Assembly: GCA_023678885.1 (NCBI GenBank)
Contig: CM042958.1
Span: 16,114,852 to 16,178,851, forward strand
Direction: 5' to 3'
DNA length: 64,000 nt
DNA from: Pogostemon cablin
Taxonomy: Eukaryota; Streptophyta; Magnoliopsida; Lamiales; Lamiaceae
The notes under the pieces are model-generated. The model saw nothing but the letters and a program-made list of their open reading frames with translations, did not search any database and was not told the DNA's origin. Shown here piece after piece: positions 11,954-24,856 of the stretch (its first letter is position 1; each line of letters begins with the position of its first letter). The translations under genes and the position numbers were made by a program.

Positions 11954-13613
11954 TACTAATAATAATAAAACTTAAGTTTGAAATAGAGTTGAAAATTTTG
12001 TGGAAGACATTATTGTTACTTAGTTTAATTGTCAATTGGTTTTTATATTTAACTTTTTATCATTTTTTTATCTACTCTATTCACTTAAATATATAATTTT
12101 TTTTTTAATTTTTTACATAAAATACAATTGCAAAATACTGGAAGGCAAGGAATAACTAGGTAAATCGATTTATTAGGTGTAAACAAAACTTTGCAAAATT
12201 TTGTTTCTCAACATTTCGTTGGTGATCACATAATAAATCTTAATTGGTTAACATATTTGATTGATGGTCACATACTTGTGGAGGTGTAATTTGAAATATT
12301 CTCTGCAGCTAAAATGCAGAGTAACTAATATGGAAGTTCAGAGAAAAACCTATTGAGTGGGCAAATAAATTGTTAGAGGTGAAATGACTTTATGTTTATG
12401 TATGTTTATGAGCGTGGACTAAACTCTCCTTAGTACAAGATTTTTTAGAGAAAAAGCCCATTAATAAAATTGTGTGTGGATTTTTTATGGCTTAAATAGA
12501 TAATATTATGCTATTAGATCGAGTTAGTCTATTGAGCTCTTCATGATACGACTCTCAATAGGCCTATAAACCCAACCCTTACCTACCTTTAAAATTTATC
12601 TCATTTCTAAATTTGATTTCCTTTAAACTTTTATATTCACTCATTTAATAATACAATACATAAGGTGATGAACCATGTTAATTGGAATGATTCTCTTTTT
12701 GGGTTAATTGAGTTAGAAGCTAAAAGAGAATTATGGATTGTTACAACTGCCAAACTAAAAAACAATTAGTGGTAAAAAAGAAAAGAGCAAGATAGGGGAA
12801 AAAAGTGGAAAGAAGGGGACAAGAAAGATGTTTAGATTGATAAATAATTGGAAAGAGCAGCATGAACCAAAACCTAAAAAGTATCAAAACTTGAACTTAC
12901 TCACTTTAGTGGAATCCTCTTTTTCCTTTAAAATATGTGCCAAATCTCCCCTTTTCTTTCTTGTTTTGATCCTTGCCAAATGCCATCACCTCCTTATTAC
13001 TACATTTTACTTTATTTGTAAATATGTCACACATTTTATTTTATTTTCTGTTTTTCTTTTATACAAAGAGAGAATTTTATATACACATAGGTTTTATTTA
13101 ATCACTGGTTTTTTTTTAAATATTTTATAGAAGAAGTGCATGGCATATATTTTTGTAATTTAAAATCACTACTAATTCACAACTTACTCTCTCTATTACA
13201 CAGTACTTTGCACTAATACTATAAATATGAATTTAAAAAAATTTAATTAATTTTATTGAATTTTGAAGGTAATACAACATTTTAACTAATAAATACAATT
13301 TAAAATATATTTTGTATGTATTAGGTGATAATAATATTTTTTTAAAGATTAAGTTTATTTAAAAATTATTATATCAATTAAAGTTTGAATTGTGTAAATT
13401 ATTGTGGAAAAAAATTGAAAATATGAAAACTATTGTGAGATGAAGAGAGTGCGCGCTGATGTTATTGTGTACTCCAATAATGTTCAAATTGAGATATTTA
13501 CATTTTCTTAATTTTATTTAGATGTAATAAATTTTATTATGTTAATAAGGTTAGAACTTGGACGAAATAATACATCTCTTACAAAAATACTCCGTATAAC
13601 AAAGGAAGGATGA
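11954..13613. other. Intergenic, no gene seen
   Basis: The longest ORF (12828-13130, +, 100 codons) is rich in F, L and I with no motif or family resemblance, and sits in T-rich sequence. I treat it as chance. Confidence 0.5.
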
Positions 13614-13622
13614 AAAAACTTT

Positions 13623-14428
13623 GGAAAAATAGATTTTCTCGTCCGCTAACTTTCATTCATTTTGAAATTAGTCCATTAACTTTTTAATTTTGAAATTAAT
13701 CCGTTAATTTTATAATAATTTTGAAATTAGTTCATTAACTTCATAAAATTCAACATTTTGGTCATTTGACCTGCTATGGTAGGTCATTCGAATATTTTCA
13801 CCCCAATTAATCTATATCATATTTTTATTTAACCAATTTTATCTCACTTTTCATTTTCACTTCCGTATACCAAACAAACAATATTAATCTCATTACTAAA
13901 GTTGAGCAAATTTGATTAAATATTGATACTTCCTCCGTCCGCTCGAAAGAGTGTTTTTTTCCATTTTGGCCGTCCGTTCCAAAGAAGGTCACTTCCTTTT
14001 TTACATACATGAGATCCACACACCCACCGATACAATTAAAATATGAGATCCACACTCCCACTAATACAACTACCCACTACACATTAAATAACAATACTTC
14101 TTAATCAACGTGCACAAAAGCAAAATGCTCTCTTTCAGGCGGACGGAGATAGTATAATATAAATTTTTAGTGGAGAATATTTTTTTTAAAAATAGTATAT
14201 ATATTACATATTTTTTATTTTTATTTTTTAGAATAACCTGCTAATGACCTGTTGAAACGGACGATTTTGTTGAACTCGGTAAACATGATGGACGATTTTC
14301 AAAATTTTCAAATATAATGGACGATTTTCAAAATTCTGCAAATATAATGGATGATTTTCAAAAAATGAAAAACTTATGAACTAAATTCAAAATTGAACTA
14401 AGTTAGCGGATAAAAAAATCTTTTTCCC
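13623..14428. mobile_element. Mutator-like element with 9-bp TSD, host to a nested Stowaway
   Basis: Inverted ends: left GGAAAAATAGATTTTC then GTCCGCTAACTTT; right AAGTTAGCGGATAAAAAAAT then CTTTTTCCC. The 9-bp repeat AAAAACTTT lies at 13614-13622 and 14429-14437. Both arms contain internal repeats (TTGAAATTAGTCCATTAAC on the left, GGACGATTTTCAAAAT on the right). A Stowaway MITE occupies 13929-14152. Confidence 0.75.
13929..14152. mobile_element. Stowaway-type MITE nested in a Mutator-like element
   Basis: Left end CTTCCTCCGTCCGCTCGAAAG and right end CTTTCAGGCGGACGGAGATAG are inverted copies, with TA borders. The 78-codon minus ORF at 13825-14061 spans this border and is an artefact. Confidence 0.8.
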
Positions 14429-14689
14429 AAAAACTTTTAACTGAGTCGATAATTATAGGGTGAATGAATGAATGTTGTGTAAATCACCAAGAAATGAAGG
14501 AAAAAAATAGTGATTCAATCAAATACTCTACCTCCATTTTTAGGATACTATACCTCCATTTTTTAGGTTTTAATATGATTTTTATTGATGATGGATTGAA
14601 TACATGTCATAGAACAATAATTTAGTACAAATTAAAGAGTAATTCTAGAGTGCAATTGGTACACATTAGAGTTTATAAATTAAATTTAA

Positions 14690-14900
14690 GGTATAGCCGT
14701 AATTATACATTTTATTTTAATATATTTAAATTTAAATTTAAGAGTTATGATTAATTATCTAAAATTTAATGGTTTAAAACTACGAGTGCTTTAAGGTATA
14801 GTTATAATTATACATTTTATTTTTAATATTTTTAAATTTAAATCTAAGAGTTATGATTAAATACCTAAACTTTAATAGTTTAAAACTTAGGGGTGCTCAC
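14690..14900. repeat. Two tandem copies of a ~110-bp AT-rich unit
   Basis: The stretch beginning AAGGTATAGCCGTAATTATA and including TAAGAGTTATGATTAA is repeated at about 14690-14790 and 14792-14895. Confidence 0.6.
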
Positions 14901-16100
14901 TCCAAATTGAAAAGTAGAATACAGGAACAACTCTCATCCTCAACTAGAATGAAGCAAAAAATTGTCACTTTGAATTGAGACCAAAATTTGATCAAGTCAC
15001 TTCATTTATATTCAATAGAAAGACAAAAGAAAGTGTAGTTTGGATCCGAATTGGAAATGGATCTTAATTGATCCAACAAGCCTCCATAAGCTCCCTCCAA
15101 CGGTGCAATATTATTAGGATCCAACTTTCTAACCAATTATCAAACAAGATGATCTCATTGGGCCACGCTTAATGGGCTGAATGGCCCAATAGAAAAAATA
15201 AAGTTGAAGAACACAGGGTAAACTGAAACACACCAAGAATCAAAATGTAGCCTTTGAGACATGAGTCGCCCAACAATTACTTCACTTTAAAATCACACTT
15301 TTTATTTTTGTTCGTCTATGATTTTACAATTCTTCTTCACATCATATATAAAAAAAATAACACTAAAATCAATGACTTTATAATATAATTTCTTTTTAAC
15401 AATAAAGTAAATATTTTAATTATTCAAGAATTAAGTTAACATCTTCTTATTATATATCAATAACCAAAGTATTCTACTACCAGAACCCACACACCCAAAC
15501 AATAAATTTAGTTATTTATTTCTTTTATTATTTCTAAGGAAATTTTTATTATGTGCACTTAACAAAGGGAAGTTCAAAACAATTTAAATTATCAATCAAA
15601 TATAAATATATTTGTATAAATTTTCAAGGGTTGACACTTTAAGCTCTGCATGATTAGTACAAATTAAAATAATTATTTTATTATATGTTAGAGTAATTTA
15701 TAAGCCTAAGAAAGAAAGAAAGGAAAAAAAAAGAAAACAAAAGAAAAGTAAACACAAAGCTTCACTTCGAAAATAACACCATGCAGAAAAGCTCACGCAC
15801 TTTTGATCAATATTATGTTGTTATCACTTTATTATTTCAAATTCAAACGATTATATTATCTTATCTTAATTTGCATGGTTATAATAATATTATTATAAAT
15901 ATGTAATACCGAATCGCATAGTCTAACAAAAAATAAAATGGCTATCATACAATTAGATTAGATTTGTCCTTCAATCACGTAAAGGAAATTTCACAAAAAT
16001 AAAAACAAAAATCATATTCATAGGTTTCCATTTTTTAATAATTAATTAATCAAATCTACAATTTCGAAATCGCAATTAATTTTTAATTTTTTTAAATTAA
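14901..16100. other. Upstream intergenic region of the epsin gene
   Basis: Contains TGGGCC-type sites at about 15159-15187 (TTGGGCC, ATGGGCT, TGGCCCAAT). These resemble site II/TCP-bound elements of plant housekeeping promoters, but they lie 1.1 kb from the epsin ATG, so their target is unclear. No ORF of note. Confidence 0.35.
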
Positions 16101-16322
16101 TTAATTAATTAATAATATGACCAAATACGAAGCACCACACACGCACAAAAAACACACACTATTTCCTCGTGCTCTTCCTTTCATCCTAATTACTCAAAGG
16201 TGCTTCTCCGTTTACGAAAATCCTCGAGGAGTCAATTCGCTTTTTCAATTTGATGTTTGATCATTCTGACTCTTATCGTTTGAATAATTTATACCCTTAA
16301 TCCACGTTTAGCCGAATCAGCC

Positions 16323-19005
16323 ATGGATTTTATGAAGGTTTTCGATCAAACAGTCAGAGAAATGTACGTTTTTTTTTTCTCCTTGTCCATTTGATCGTTC
16401 GTCATCATTTTTGAATTAACGAACATGAATTTATCTTAATCTATGATTTTACAGAAAGAGAGAGGTGAATTTGAAGGTGTTAAAGGTTCCGGAGATCGAA
16501 CAGAAGGTGATACGAAATTTATAAAATTGATTTCAGCTCAATTTCGTGGAATGTTCATGTTTGATGGTTGTTTATTTTACAAATCACGTTATGCTGTTCA
16601 ATTTTCTTGATGTTGGTGATCATTTACGGTTGTTAGTTTATTAGTATTTCACGCGTTGATGAAAGGAAGAAATTTTGTTCTGATAGCACTCTGACTTGTC
16701 ATTTTTTTTAAACGATATATTGATTTTCCATGTTCATAGTTATAAATATGCTGGTATTCGCCATGACTTTTATGCATGTGTAGAGATGTCATAATTCTAA
16801 CTGAGAGATTTCATTTAGGACGCTATAAAACAAGTAAATAGATTGTAGAATACTATTATCCACTTAATGATATTTGAACATACTGAAAATGTTTATGGAA
16901 TCAAATGGAACAACGTTAAACATAATATTACTGTCTAACTTATGCAGTGGTTAATCGCTGTAATCTGATATAACATCTGACTGTTTTATCGATATCACGG
17001 GAGGTAATAATAATATAATGCCCACACTTGTGAATTTCGAATTTATCATGGCATCACAGGTATCAGATATCATGATTTTATTCGCTGAGTTAAATACTGT
17101 TGATATATGTGGATGAAGATAACTATAGTTGCTTTTCCATTTTTTGATTTTTATACCCAGATGCTTTGATTAAAATTTTAGAGGAGAATAAGTTATTCGT
17201 ATGATTAATAAAGCTTAAAAGTTACACCAACACCTCCATGATTAAGACAAACTTTTTTGCTGCTAGGTTGTTCTAAGTTCTAGCTGTTCAGATTTAGAAG
17301 TGACGAGGGATCTTTCTCATCGAAGGTTTCTTTTGCTGAATTAGATATAGTACTTGTCTATTTGTCCCAAATTATTCCTATTCATTTTGTATCCCCAAGA
17401 TCGGACACCTTACTTGAAGTCCTTCTCCCCCTCCCCCCTCTCCCAACTATAAAAAAATAATTATGCAAGGTAATTATGTGCTCTTCTTAATGTCTGGGTT
17501 TTTGGGAATGTTACACCCAAAAAAGATAAAAGCCATAACATGCAGTAATTTATGATTGATATAACATATTAACGTGTCTTCTTTTCAATCACATGTTGTT
17601 ATTAAGCATCTTTGTTCGTTACTTGCAGTCATGGTTCTTCCATGCAGGCGAGTAGAGACTACTTGTTTTTATCATGCAGTTTAATTTTCTGTTGCAGTCA
17701 ATATTTTGTGCAGGAAGTCAGCTTTCCATTTGATGATTAATCACATGTAGATATTGGAAGTTTACTTTTTACAAATTAAGTTCTTTATGAGAATGCAACT
17801 TTGATCCTTTCATTTTTAAGTTAGGTTTTGGATGCAACTGATGATGAACCTTGGGGTCCTCATGGAACAGTCTTGGCAGAGATCGCACAGGCCACAAAGA
17901 AATAGTACTTCCTATAACTTTCATTTCGTTTGACAAGTTTGTCTGAATTTCACCATTTTCTTATATGATTTACTTCTAAAATGACCTGATTTTGCACTTT
18001 GTCTCACGTCTGATCATTTAGTTATTGCGCAGCACTGAATGCCAAATGGTTATGAATGTCCTCTGGACTAGATTATCTGAAACTGGCAAGGGTTGGCGCT
18101 ATGTCTACAAGGTAACCAATGGAATTTTGGCGATTTCAATCTATTATACATGGTTGAATGAATAATCTTCGATCCAACATATTTCTTTAAACTATTATTT
18201 CCTTTTATGTCCTATACTACTTTTCAAACTTTGGGCATAAACCTTTGTTGATCTGCCAGGCATTGGCTGTTGTGGAGTATCTGGTGGCAAATGGATCTGA
18301 GCGTGCTGTTGATGACATAATAGAACATACTTATCAAATATCTGTATGTATCTTCTTTTGTTTCTAACTTTATTGATTTATAGTGGTATCTCTAATAAGC
18401 CAATTCTGTAGTTAGCCTATTGATTGAAATTGGCGTGAGGACGTCTCTATATCTTACTATTTCTTCTTTCCATTTTCCATGTCTATAGTCTCTAGCAAGT
18501 TTTGAGTATGTTGAGCCAAGTGGGAAGGATTTAGGACTTAACGTGAGAAAAAAGGCTGAAACCATAGTTTCTGTATTGAATGACAAAGACAAAATACAAG
18601 AAGCAAGAGACAAAGCAGCTGCTACTCGGGAAAAGTAAGTCCTATTGCTCCTAACACGTGTGTGTGTGTTCTCTGCTGTTTCAACATGGTTGGGAAGGGT
18701 GTATCATGATTGATGCAATCGATTTCAGGTATTTTGGAGTTTCATCATCTGGAATAACATACAAGTCGGGTGCAGCTTCATTTGGTAGCAGTAACTTTAG
18801 GAGTAGTGATCGATATGGAGGTTTTGGTAATACAGGAGACAGCTACACATCTAACGCTAGTTACAAGGATAAGGATCAATATGGTGAAGATAAATATGTG
18901 AGGACTACCAAATCAAAGAAAGTGCATTCTTGCAATAGCAGGTTTGTGTAATCAATATTGCTCTATAGTGCGACTCGAGAGCTTTTCCTTATTCTCTGTA
19001 GCATA

Positions 19006-19041
<36 letters not shown>

Positions 19042-22000
19042 ACAAAGGATTCAAGCATTGCTACACACTTGATGTTTTATTTGATCCATAATTCTTTGAT
19101 TACTCTTTAGGCATTCAGAAACTTCTTTACTTTATCAATGCGACTCTTACCATTTTTTTTAACATTTTAATTTTTTATTTTGGGGGCTGTTACTTCTCCA
19201 TGTATTTTGGCCCAAGAGATTATTTTCCTTTCACAATTGATGGATTATTGTTTTGTTTTTCCAAAGTAAAATTAATGTGATAATTTTGGATTATTTTGAA
19301 TTAGATTTTTGGATATATTTTCTTAGGTTTTGTGACTTGATTTCATATTGTTGAATATATCTTTGCTTCATTCTCTTAAATCACATTCCTATTTGCAGTA
19401 AGGAACAAGATCTTTCTGTAACTGGTGCTTCCAAGGCATTCAGTAAAACTACCAAAACGGACAAATTACAAAATGCCCCTGCAAGCAAGTATGATGACGA
19501 CTTTGATGATTTTGACCCACGGGGGATTTCGAGTTCTAGTAAGCAATAAATTTCTAATCTTTTTGTGCATTATTATATGAATTTCCTGAACATTGGTTTT
19601 CTATTAAAGACGGTAGAACAGAGAGCTTCATGTTACCTTACTCACACTTTACTATATCTTAAGATCATTGAGCATGTAAATTTAACAGCTGCTGTTGGAG
19701 GTTACCGTGGCATTGGTGGCAGCTCTGGTAGTGAAGGTAAACAGAGGCAAAAAATGTGTTAAACATTCACATAAACTCAGGATTAGAGTAATAGCACTCT
19801 AAATATAGTAGAAAATATTTGTGGAAGTAGCCGCTTATTTGACAAAGAACTTGGATCCGTATATCTATGCGCATGAGGGTGAGCATGCACTCAAATGGGT
19901 TAAATTATGCTTCAGTTTTAAGTATAAAAATGTACTAAAAAAAAAGATTCTTTAACATGACCAAAGTACATAATGATGTCATCTCTGCTGATACTTAGCT
20001 CCTGAACCTGCCATATGTGCTGAATCATATTTCCCTCTAGAATCCCTCTTCCCTGGTTTTCAAATAATGTTTCAAAGCTTCATTTTGACAACATATGTAA
20101 ATGAACTCTGGCTACCATCTGCTGTAGTCTATTGGACACAATAGTCATCTAAGAATACACTCTAATATCACTGAAATTTAAATCATCTTCGTGTTTATTT
20201 TTCATTGCTGTTGAACAGAGCCTTCTTCTGGAAGTAACCAGGGGGATCCTTTTGGGCATAACTTAGTTGATCTTATGGATTCTCCAGTATCTCTACCTAC
20301 AGATTATTCTACTTCCTCAGTTCATAATTCCTCTGGAATTGATTTATTTGCTGATGCTGATTTTGTGTCGGCAACAACTGAATCACAATCAGGGAAAAGT
20401 CCACTTCCCCAGGTATGGTTTCCTCCCATATGCCAAAAATTTTCCAAGAGCCAGTCGATATCATTTTGCTTCAGCAAACGTCTACTAACTGTGAATTACT
20501 TATAATTTACAGACAGTTTCCATGAATTCTATTGTCTTTCATTTTGTGTGCGACTTTATATAGATTTGATATACATTACCTCATGAATGTGCATCTCAAA
20601 AAACATCAAATCTCTCAATAGAGGATGTCCCGAATGATGATATTTGCCTAATGTTCAATCTATAGTTAGATAAAATGGATTTGATATCCTCGACTCTAGG
20701 CCATGAATCTTTAAATGAGGTCGTGATTTTGATTTCCTTTTCATTTTGGCAGTATGCTTTTTTTTTATTGGAATTCATTTCCTTATATATGATAACTTTC
20801 AGCTTAAACTCATTTTTCCTCATTGTCTTTTTAGTTGAGAAGTTGCTCTTTCCCTTTTTGGTTTTCATTTATTTCTGCTTTTCAGTTTGGGGGAGAGTTC
20901 TTGGTTAGAATTATGTTAAAGGAATGTGAAAATATTTAGAGCTTGTGTTAATAAATTGTGTTTCCTCTATGTTGATTAGAATTATAATACATTACTTTCA
21001 TCAATCAAGGGTGTGATGTACACTGAACATGATTCCTTTCTGCAGACCAATGTGGATCTATTTGCCTCCCAACCATCTCCTACTGTCTCGACAGCAGTGG
21101 ATTTGTTTGCTGCGCCTGATCCTGTTCAGGAGCTTGACAACGGCGCTTCTAAATCTGATACCACTAGTAACACATTTGATCCATTTACTGCAGTTCCAAT
21201 GAACAACTTTGATGGATCTGATCCTTTGGGCTCGTTCAGTTCAAATACAGATCCTCCCCCCATAGCATCTGACAAAAATTCTCCTAATTTTGGAAGTCAA
21301 GAGAAAACTGATGAATCGTTGGCTGAAACCAAGTCTCCACCGAATAAGGACGCATTTCAAGTTAAATCTGGAATATGGGCAGATTCTTTAAGCCGAGGGT
21401 TGATAGATCTCAATATAACAGCACGTAAGTTTATTTTTCATTGGTAAAACAAGCCTTTTTGCTATTGATAGTCTTACTATGGTTAACATGCAAGTTGCCA
21501 ATACTTGGTGAGTACATTTTAAATCAAGCACAGTAAATGATTCATAAATGCGATCCTGCGTCTAGGAAAGATGTATTTGAAGGTTAAGAAAGAGTACAAA
21601 TTTTTGTGACATTTTATTTAAAATTATCAATTTAGTCATAAAATGACTACTCGAGGTGCAGTTTTGGCCATCTTTTTAGATTATATAATAAGTAAAAGAT
21701 TAACAGACTTTTGCATGTTTTCCACTTCAAATTTGGCCCTCCTGAATAATTTGACTATCTTATAAGAATTGACCGAAATAACAAGATGGCGCAAAACTTG
21801 GATTTTGTTTGGCCGTATATGGTCTAAATGTTCTTTCTTTTGCTGATACATGGCAGCCACGAAGGTAAACTTGGCAGATATCGGCATTGTTGGCGGACTG
21901 ATTGATGGATCAGTAGAAACAGACAAGGGAACTTTGACTTCATTTTCCATGGGTCAAGCTATGGGCGTTGGATCGGGTGCAGGTAGATCCTCGTTCACAT

Positions 22001-22053
22001 CAACATCAACATCAGCACCACCAACAACAATCGATGGCTTCTTCTCTACCTAA
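16323..22053 (+). CDS. Epsin, ENTH-domain clathrin adaptor (EPSIN1/2-like)
   Basis: Twelve exons joined in frame: 16323-16363, 16455-16506, 17825-17904, 18033-18111, 18260-18343, 18489-18634, 18729-18941, 19399-19538, 19689-19736, 20219-20412, 21046-21424, 21857-22053. All junctions are GT-AG and predict 550 aa, close to the usual plant epsin length. Exons 1-6 encode the ENTH domain (MDFMKVFDQTVREI start; DATDDEPWGPHG; TECQMVMNVLWTRL; ALAVVEYLVANGSE; FEYVEPSGKD). In this family ENTH binds phosphoinositides on Golgi, endosome or plasma membranes. The rest is low-complexity, with DPF (GDPFGHN, FDPFTA) and DLF (IDLFADAD, VDLFASQ, VDLFAAPD) motifs, as expected for binding clathrin and AP adaptors. 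The conserved block NLADIGIVGGLID is near the C-terminus. The first-exon ATG fits the family start. Intron 2 is 1.3 kb and intron 7 holds a (TC)n tract. The extreme C-terminus may be frameshifted (see findings). Family certain; exact orthologue not. Confidence 0.92.
19008..19042. repeat. (TC)n microsatellite in epsin intron 7
   Basis: A near-perfect TC dinucleotide run lies within the intron between exons 7 and 8. Confidence 0.85.
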
Positions 22054-22189
22054 GCGACAAGAAACAGAATTTGGTAACTTTATAAAAGAGTTGCTCTCTC
22101 GGACTTTTTCTTATTTAATTTGTGATTTCTTCACTTGGGAAATTCGGTTAGTATTTGACTTGGTCTCGTACAAAGCTTGTATAGGATAG

Positions 22190-22547
22190 AAGATGGTTTT
22201 GTGTATTGTTGTTGATCTCGCCTTAATAGTGCATCTTTTTTGAGGTCATGTGCTGTTACTAAGGTGAAGTTTTGTTACTCTTCTTATCTGTATACGTGTA
22301 TGTTCTTATTTCTCCTTGGATGATCATTCATTCATATTGTATCTATTTCTCACTTCTCAATGTTCAAGTAAAAATATGGTCGACTCTAATTCATTGTAAT
22401 ATTATTGAAATGTGATTGAATCATCGAACTGAATATCTTATGTTCGAGTCTTTTTTATTATTTATCGCACAGAATTAAGTGGAACGGTTTTACAGAATTT
22501 CTGTGGGGTCCATTCTTATGCATTGCAAATGTTATTTAAAAGTTTTA
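22190..22547. other. Epsin 3' flank
   Basis: Probable 3' UTR and downstream sequence of the epsin gene. T-rich, with no ORF. Confidence 0.4.
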
Positions 22548-23164
22548 GGCAAAAGCTCCAGCGCCCTCGGGGACACGGAGTATCCCTCCGTATCCCCATG
22601 TGAACACAATCATTCCCCTCCAATTATATTTAAACCTATGTATTGCTAGAAGTTTAAATTGCAAAGGAGCATGAAAATTGCAAATGCGCACGAAATGTGC
22701 TCCGTGCGCCCTGGTGCACAGGAGCCTCACTCAAAGTTTTATAGTATTACACAATTTATTATTAATTTTAATTAAGATTGGAAAAAAATTATAAAAGGAC
22801 TTAGAATTTATCCATTATCTATTAAAATTATTAACATTTTCCTTATTCTATTTACAAAAGTACAGGACGAAAAGGAAAAAAAAGAGATAAATTTTTTTAA
22901 GATAATTAAAAACACAATAGGGTTTTGGGATTAAAATTAGAGTGAGGTTTTTGTTCCCTTAGAACACTATGCTCCTTTATAATTTTCGTGTCTCTTTGCA
23001 ATTTAAATTTCTATCAATACATAAGTTTAAACAAAATATGGAGGGGAATGTTGTGTTCCCTCTTTGCAATTTAAATCCCTAGCAATAAGTTTAAATAAAA
23101 TATTGAGGGGGAGTGTTGTGATCCCATGGGGCACGGTGTGTCCCGGGGTGCGGGAGCTTTTACC
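22548..23164. mobile_element. PIF/Harbinger (Tourist-like) MITE
   Basis: Left end GGCAAAAGCTCCAGCGCCCT and right end GGGGTGCGGGAGCTTTTACC are inverted. A 3-bp TTA flanks both sides, as expected for Harbinger targets. Inside, arms with TTTAAATTGCAAAGGAGCA and its inverse repeat. A diverged partial copy lies at 54280-54455. The 61-codon minus ORF at 22545-22730 is an artefact of the GC-rich terminus. Confidence 0.65.
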
Positions 23165-23900
23165 TTATAATTAACACTAAAATAACTGAAAGTATATACT
23201 TTCATAGGATAAATGGGGAAAATAAGCATTTTCACTTTCAATTATGCGAGTTTTAATACTTTAATCAATGTGTAATTTTGTGTGTGTTAGTGAGTAATCA
23301 TTTCTACATTTCGAGTATTTTGAGTTTAATTTTTATTTTTAGTTTTTAAAATAATATATATAGTCAAAATAATTGAGTTTATTATTTTACTAACACATTA
23401 TCTTGTGAGATAGGAGACAATTTATAAACATACTTAAATAAACGTTTCACGAGAGAGTGCCTATTTTATTAGTCATATTAATTTTTTTAATATATTAATA
23501 ATTCAATATTTTATTTAAAAATTAATTTACTCATTATTTTTTAAACATGAATTATTATTTTTCTTCTATAGAACAAAAGGTCATGTAACTATTTTCTCCT
23601 ACACTGCAAAGAAGGAATTTAATACAGCAAAAACGATTAAATTATTTCTTCTTATATACAACGAAGCTGCAAAAGGTGTTTAATTATTTTTTTACAAATA
23701 AAATTAGTTTTACTCCTTTAATTAAATTTATTATATATAAATAAGTAAATAAATAAGGAAAACGAGATCTAAATGGCCAACCGTAAAGAAGGCAACCAAA
23801 GTTGTGCCATGAATCAAGCACCACCAACGACCCTCACCCCATTTCTCAAAGTATAAACTCATCGATTGATCTACTCTCTCTTACTCACAACCAATTCACA
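23165..23900. other. Upstream region of the EF-hand gene
   Basis: AT-rich. TATA-like sequences lie at 23731-23742 (TATATATAAATA) and 23852-23858 (TATAAAC), the second 51 bp before the ATG. CT-rich sequence (CTACTCTCTCTTACTC, about 23870) sits just upstream of the start, as is common in plant leaders. Confidence 0.4.
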
Positions 23901-23908
23901 AATTTAAA

Positions 23909-24295
23909 ATGAGCGTAGAAGTAATCGACGCACCTATGGTGACGGAATTCGTGAACGATGCGACATCGTTTGCGAAATGGACGGAGGAGAGATTCAAAAT
24001 GCTCGACGCCGATGGCAACGGCGTCCTCTCACGCGACGAACTCCAGAAGCGCGTGGGGAATCTGTCGTCGACGGAGTACGAACTGCAACCCAAGGACGAA
24101 ATCATCAGCCTGTACGACGTCTTGTTCGAGAAATTCGACGTCGATCGGAGCGGAACGATCGATCGGGATGAATTCACCGCCCTAATAAAGGAGATCATGC
24201 TCGCGAAAGCGCGTGGGATTGGGAATTCGCCTGTGAGCGTTATTCTTCAGAGCGATAGCTTGCTTATGAGAGCCGTTCAACGCGCAAATGGATGA
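23909..24295 (+). CDS. Two-EF-hand calcium-binding protein
   Basis: Intronless ORF of 128 aa with two canonical EF-hand loops: DADGNGVLSRDE at residues about 34-45 and DVDRSGTIDRDE at about 78-89. Both keep the acidic residue at positions 1, 3 and 12 and glycine at 6, so both should bind Ca2+. The start MSVEVIDAP and the tail GNSPVSVILQSDSLLMRAV resemble the small plant family annotated as calcium-binding EF-hand family protein. It has no signal peptide or membrane segment, so it is probably cytosolic or nuclear. The coding region is clearly GC-richer than its flanks. The antisense ORF at 23896-24198 and those at 23958 and 23977 are shadows. The partner or target protein is unknown. Confidence 0.9.
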   Translation: MSVEVIDAPMVTEFVNDATSFAKWTEERFKMLDADGNGVLSRDELQKRVGNLSSTEYELQPKDEIISLYDVLFEKFDVDRSGTIDRDEFTALIKEIMLAKARGIGNSPVSVILQSDSLLMRAVQRANG

Positions 24296-24856
24296 TTGAT
24301 TTCGCGTGATTGGCGATTCAATTCAATTCTTCGAGATAATTGGAAATGGATTTTTGCAGATCTATTTCAGGTTGAATACAGATGTTCATGGGAGATAGAA
24401 TTACGGCATCTAGGTAGGGATTTATGTTTTTGATTAAGTTATTTTGACGATCTGCAAACTTGAAGTTTAATGTGAGTAATTCAAATCAATTGAGAATATA
24501 CTAAACTAAAAAGGAATTTCCAAGTTATGACTATTATATCTATACATTTTTATCGTTATTCATTTAATATGTTTGAAATTTCATTTTAGATGCATGGTTT
24601 ATTTTACATGAAGCTAGGAGTATTTTTTTTTTTACTTTTAAATTAATTTATTATATTCTCCTCACACAATTTTTGCTAAAAACACAAGTGTATTACACTA
24701 TTTTGTGGAATGAGTGATGTGATAATGATAGAAGGGACAATATATTTAATAAGAGTGATACCATCACCACGGAAAAGTGATATAAATTGTAATCCCTTCA
24801 TCCCCGTAAAAGAGTTACACTGAAAATTAAGAATATTTGCACGAAAATTAAGAAAT
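24296..24856. other. 3' flank of the EF-hand gene
   Basis: Likely 3' UTR to about 24480, then AT-rich DNA. No further gene. Confidence 0.4.

Noticed and set aside
12828..13130. 100-codon plus ORF
   Set aside because: F/L-rich from T-rich sequence, with no motif or conservation visible. Likely chance.
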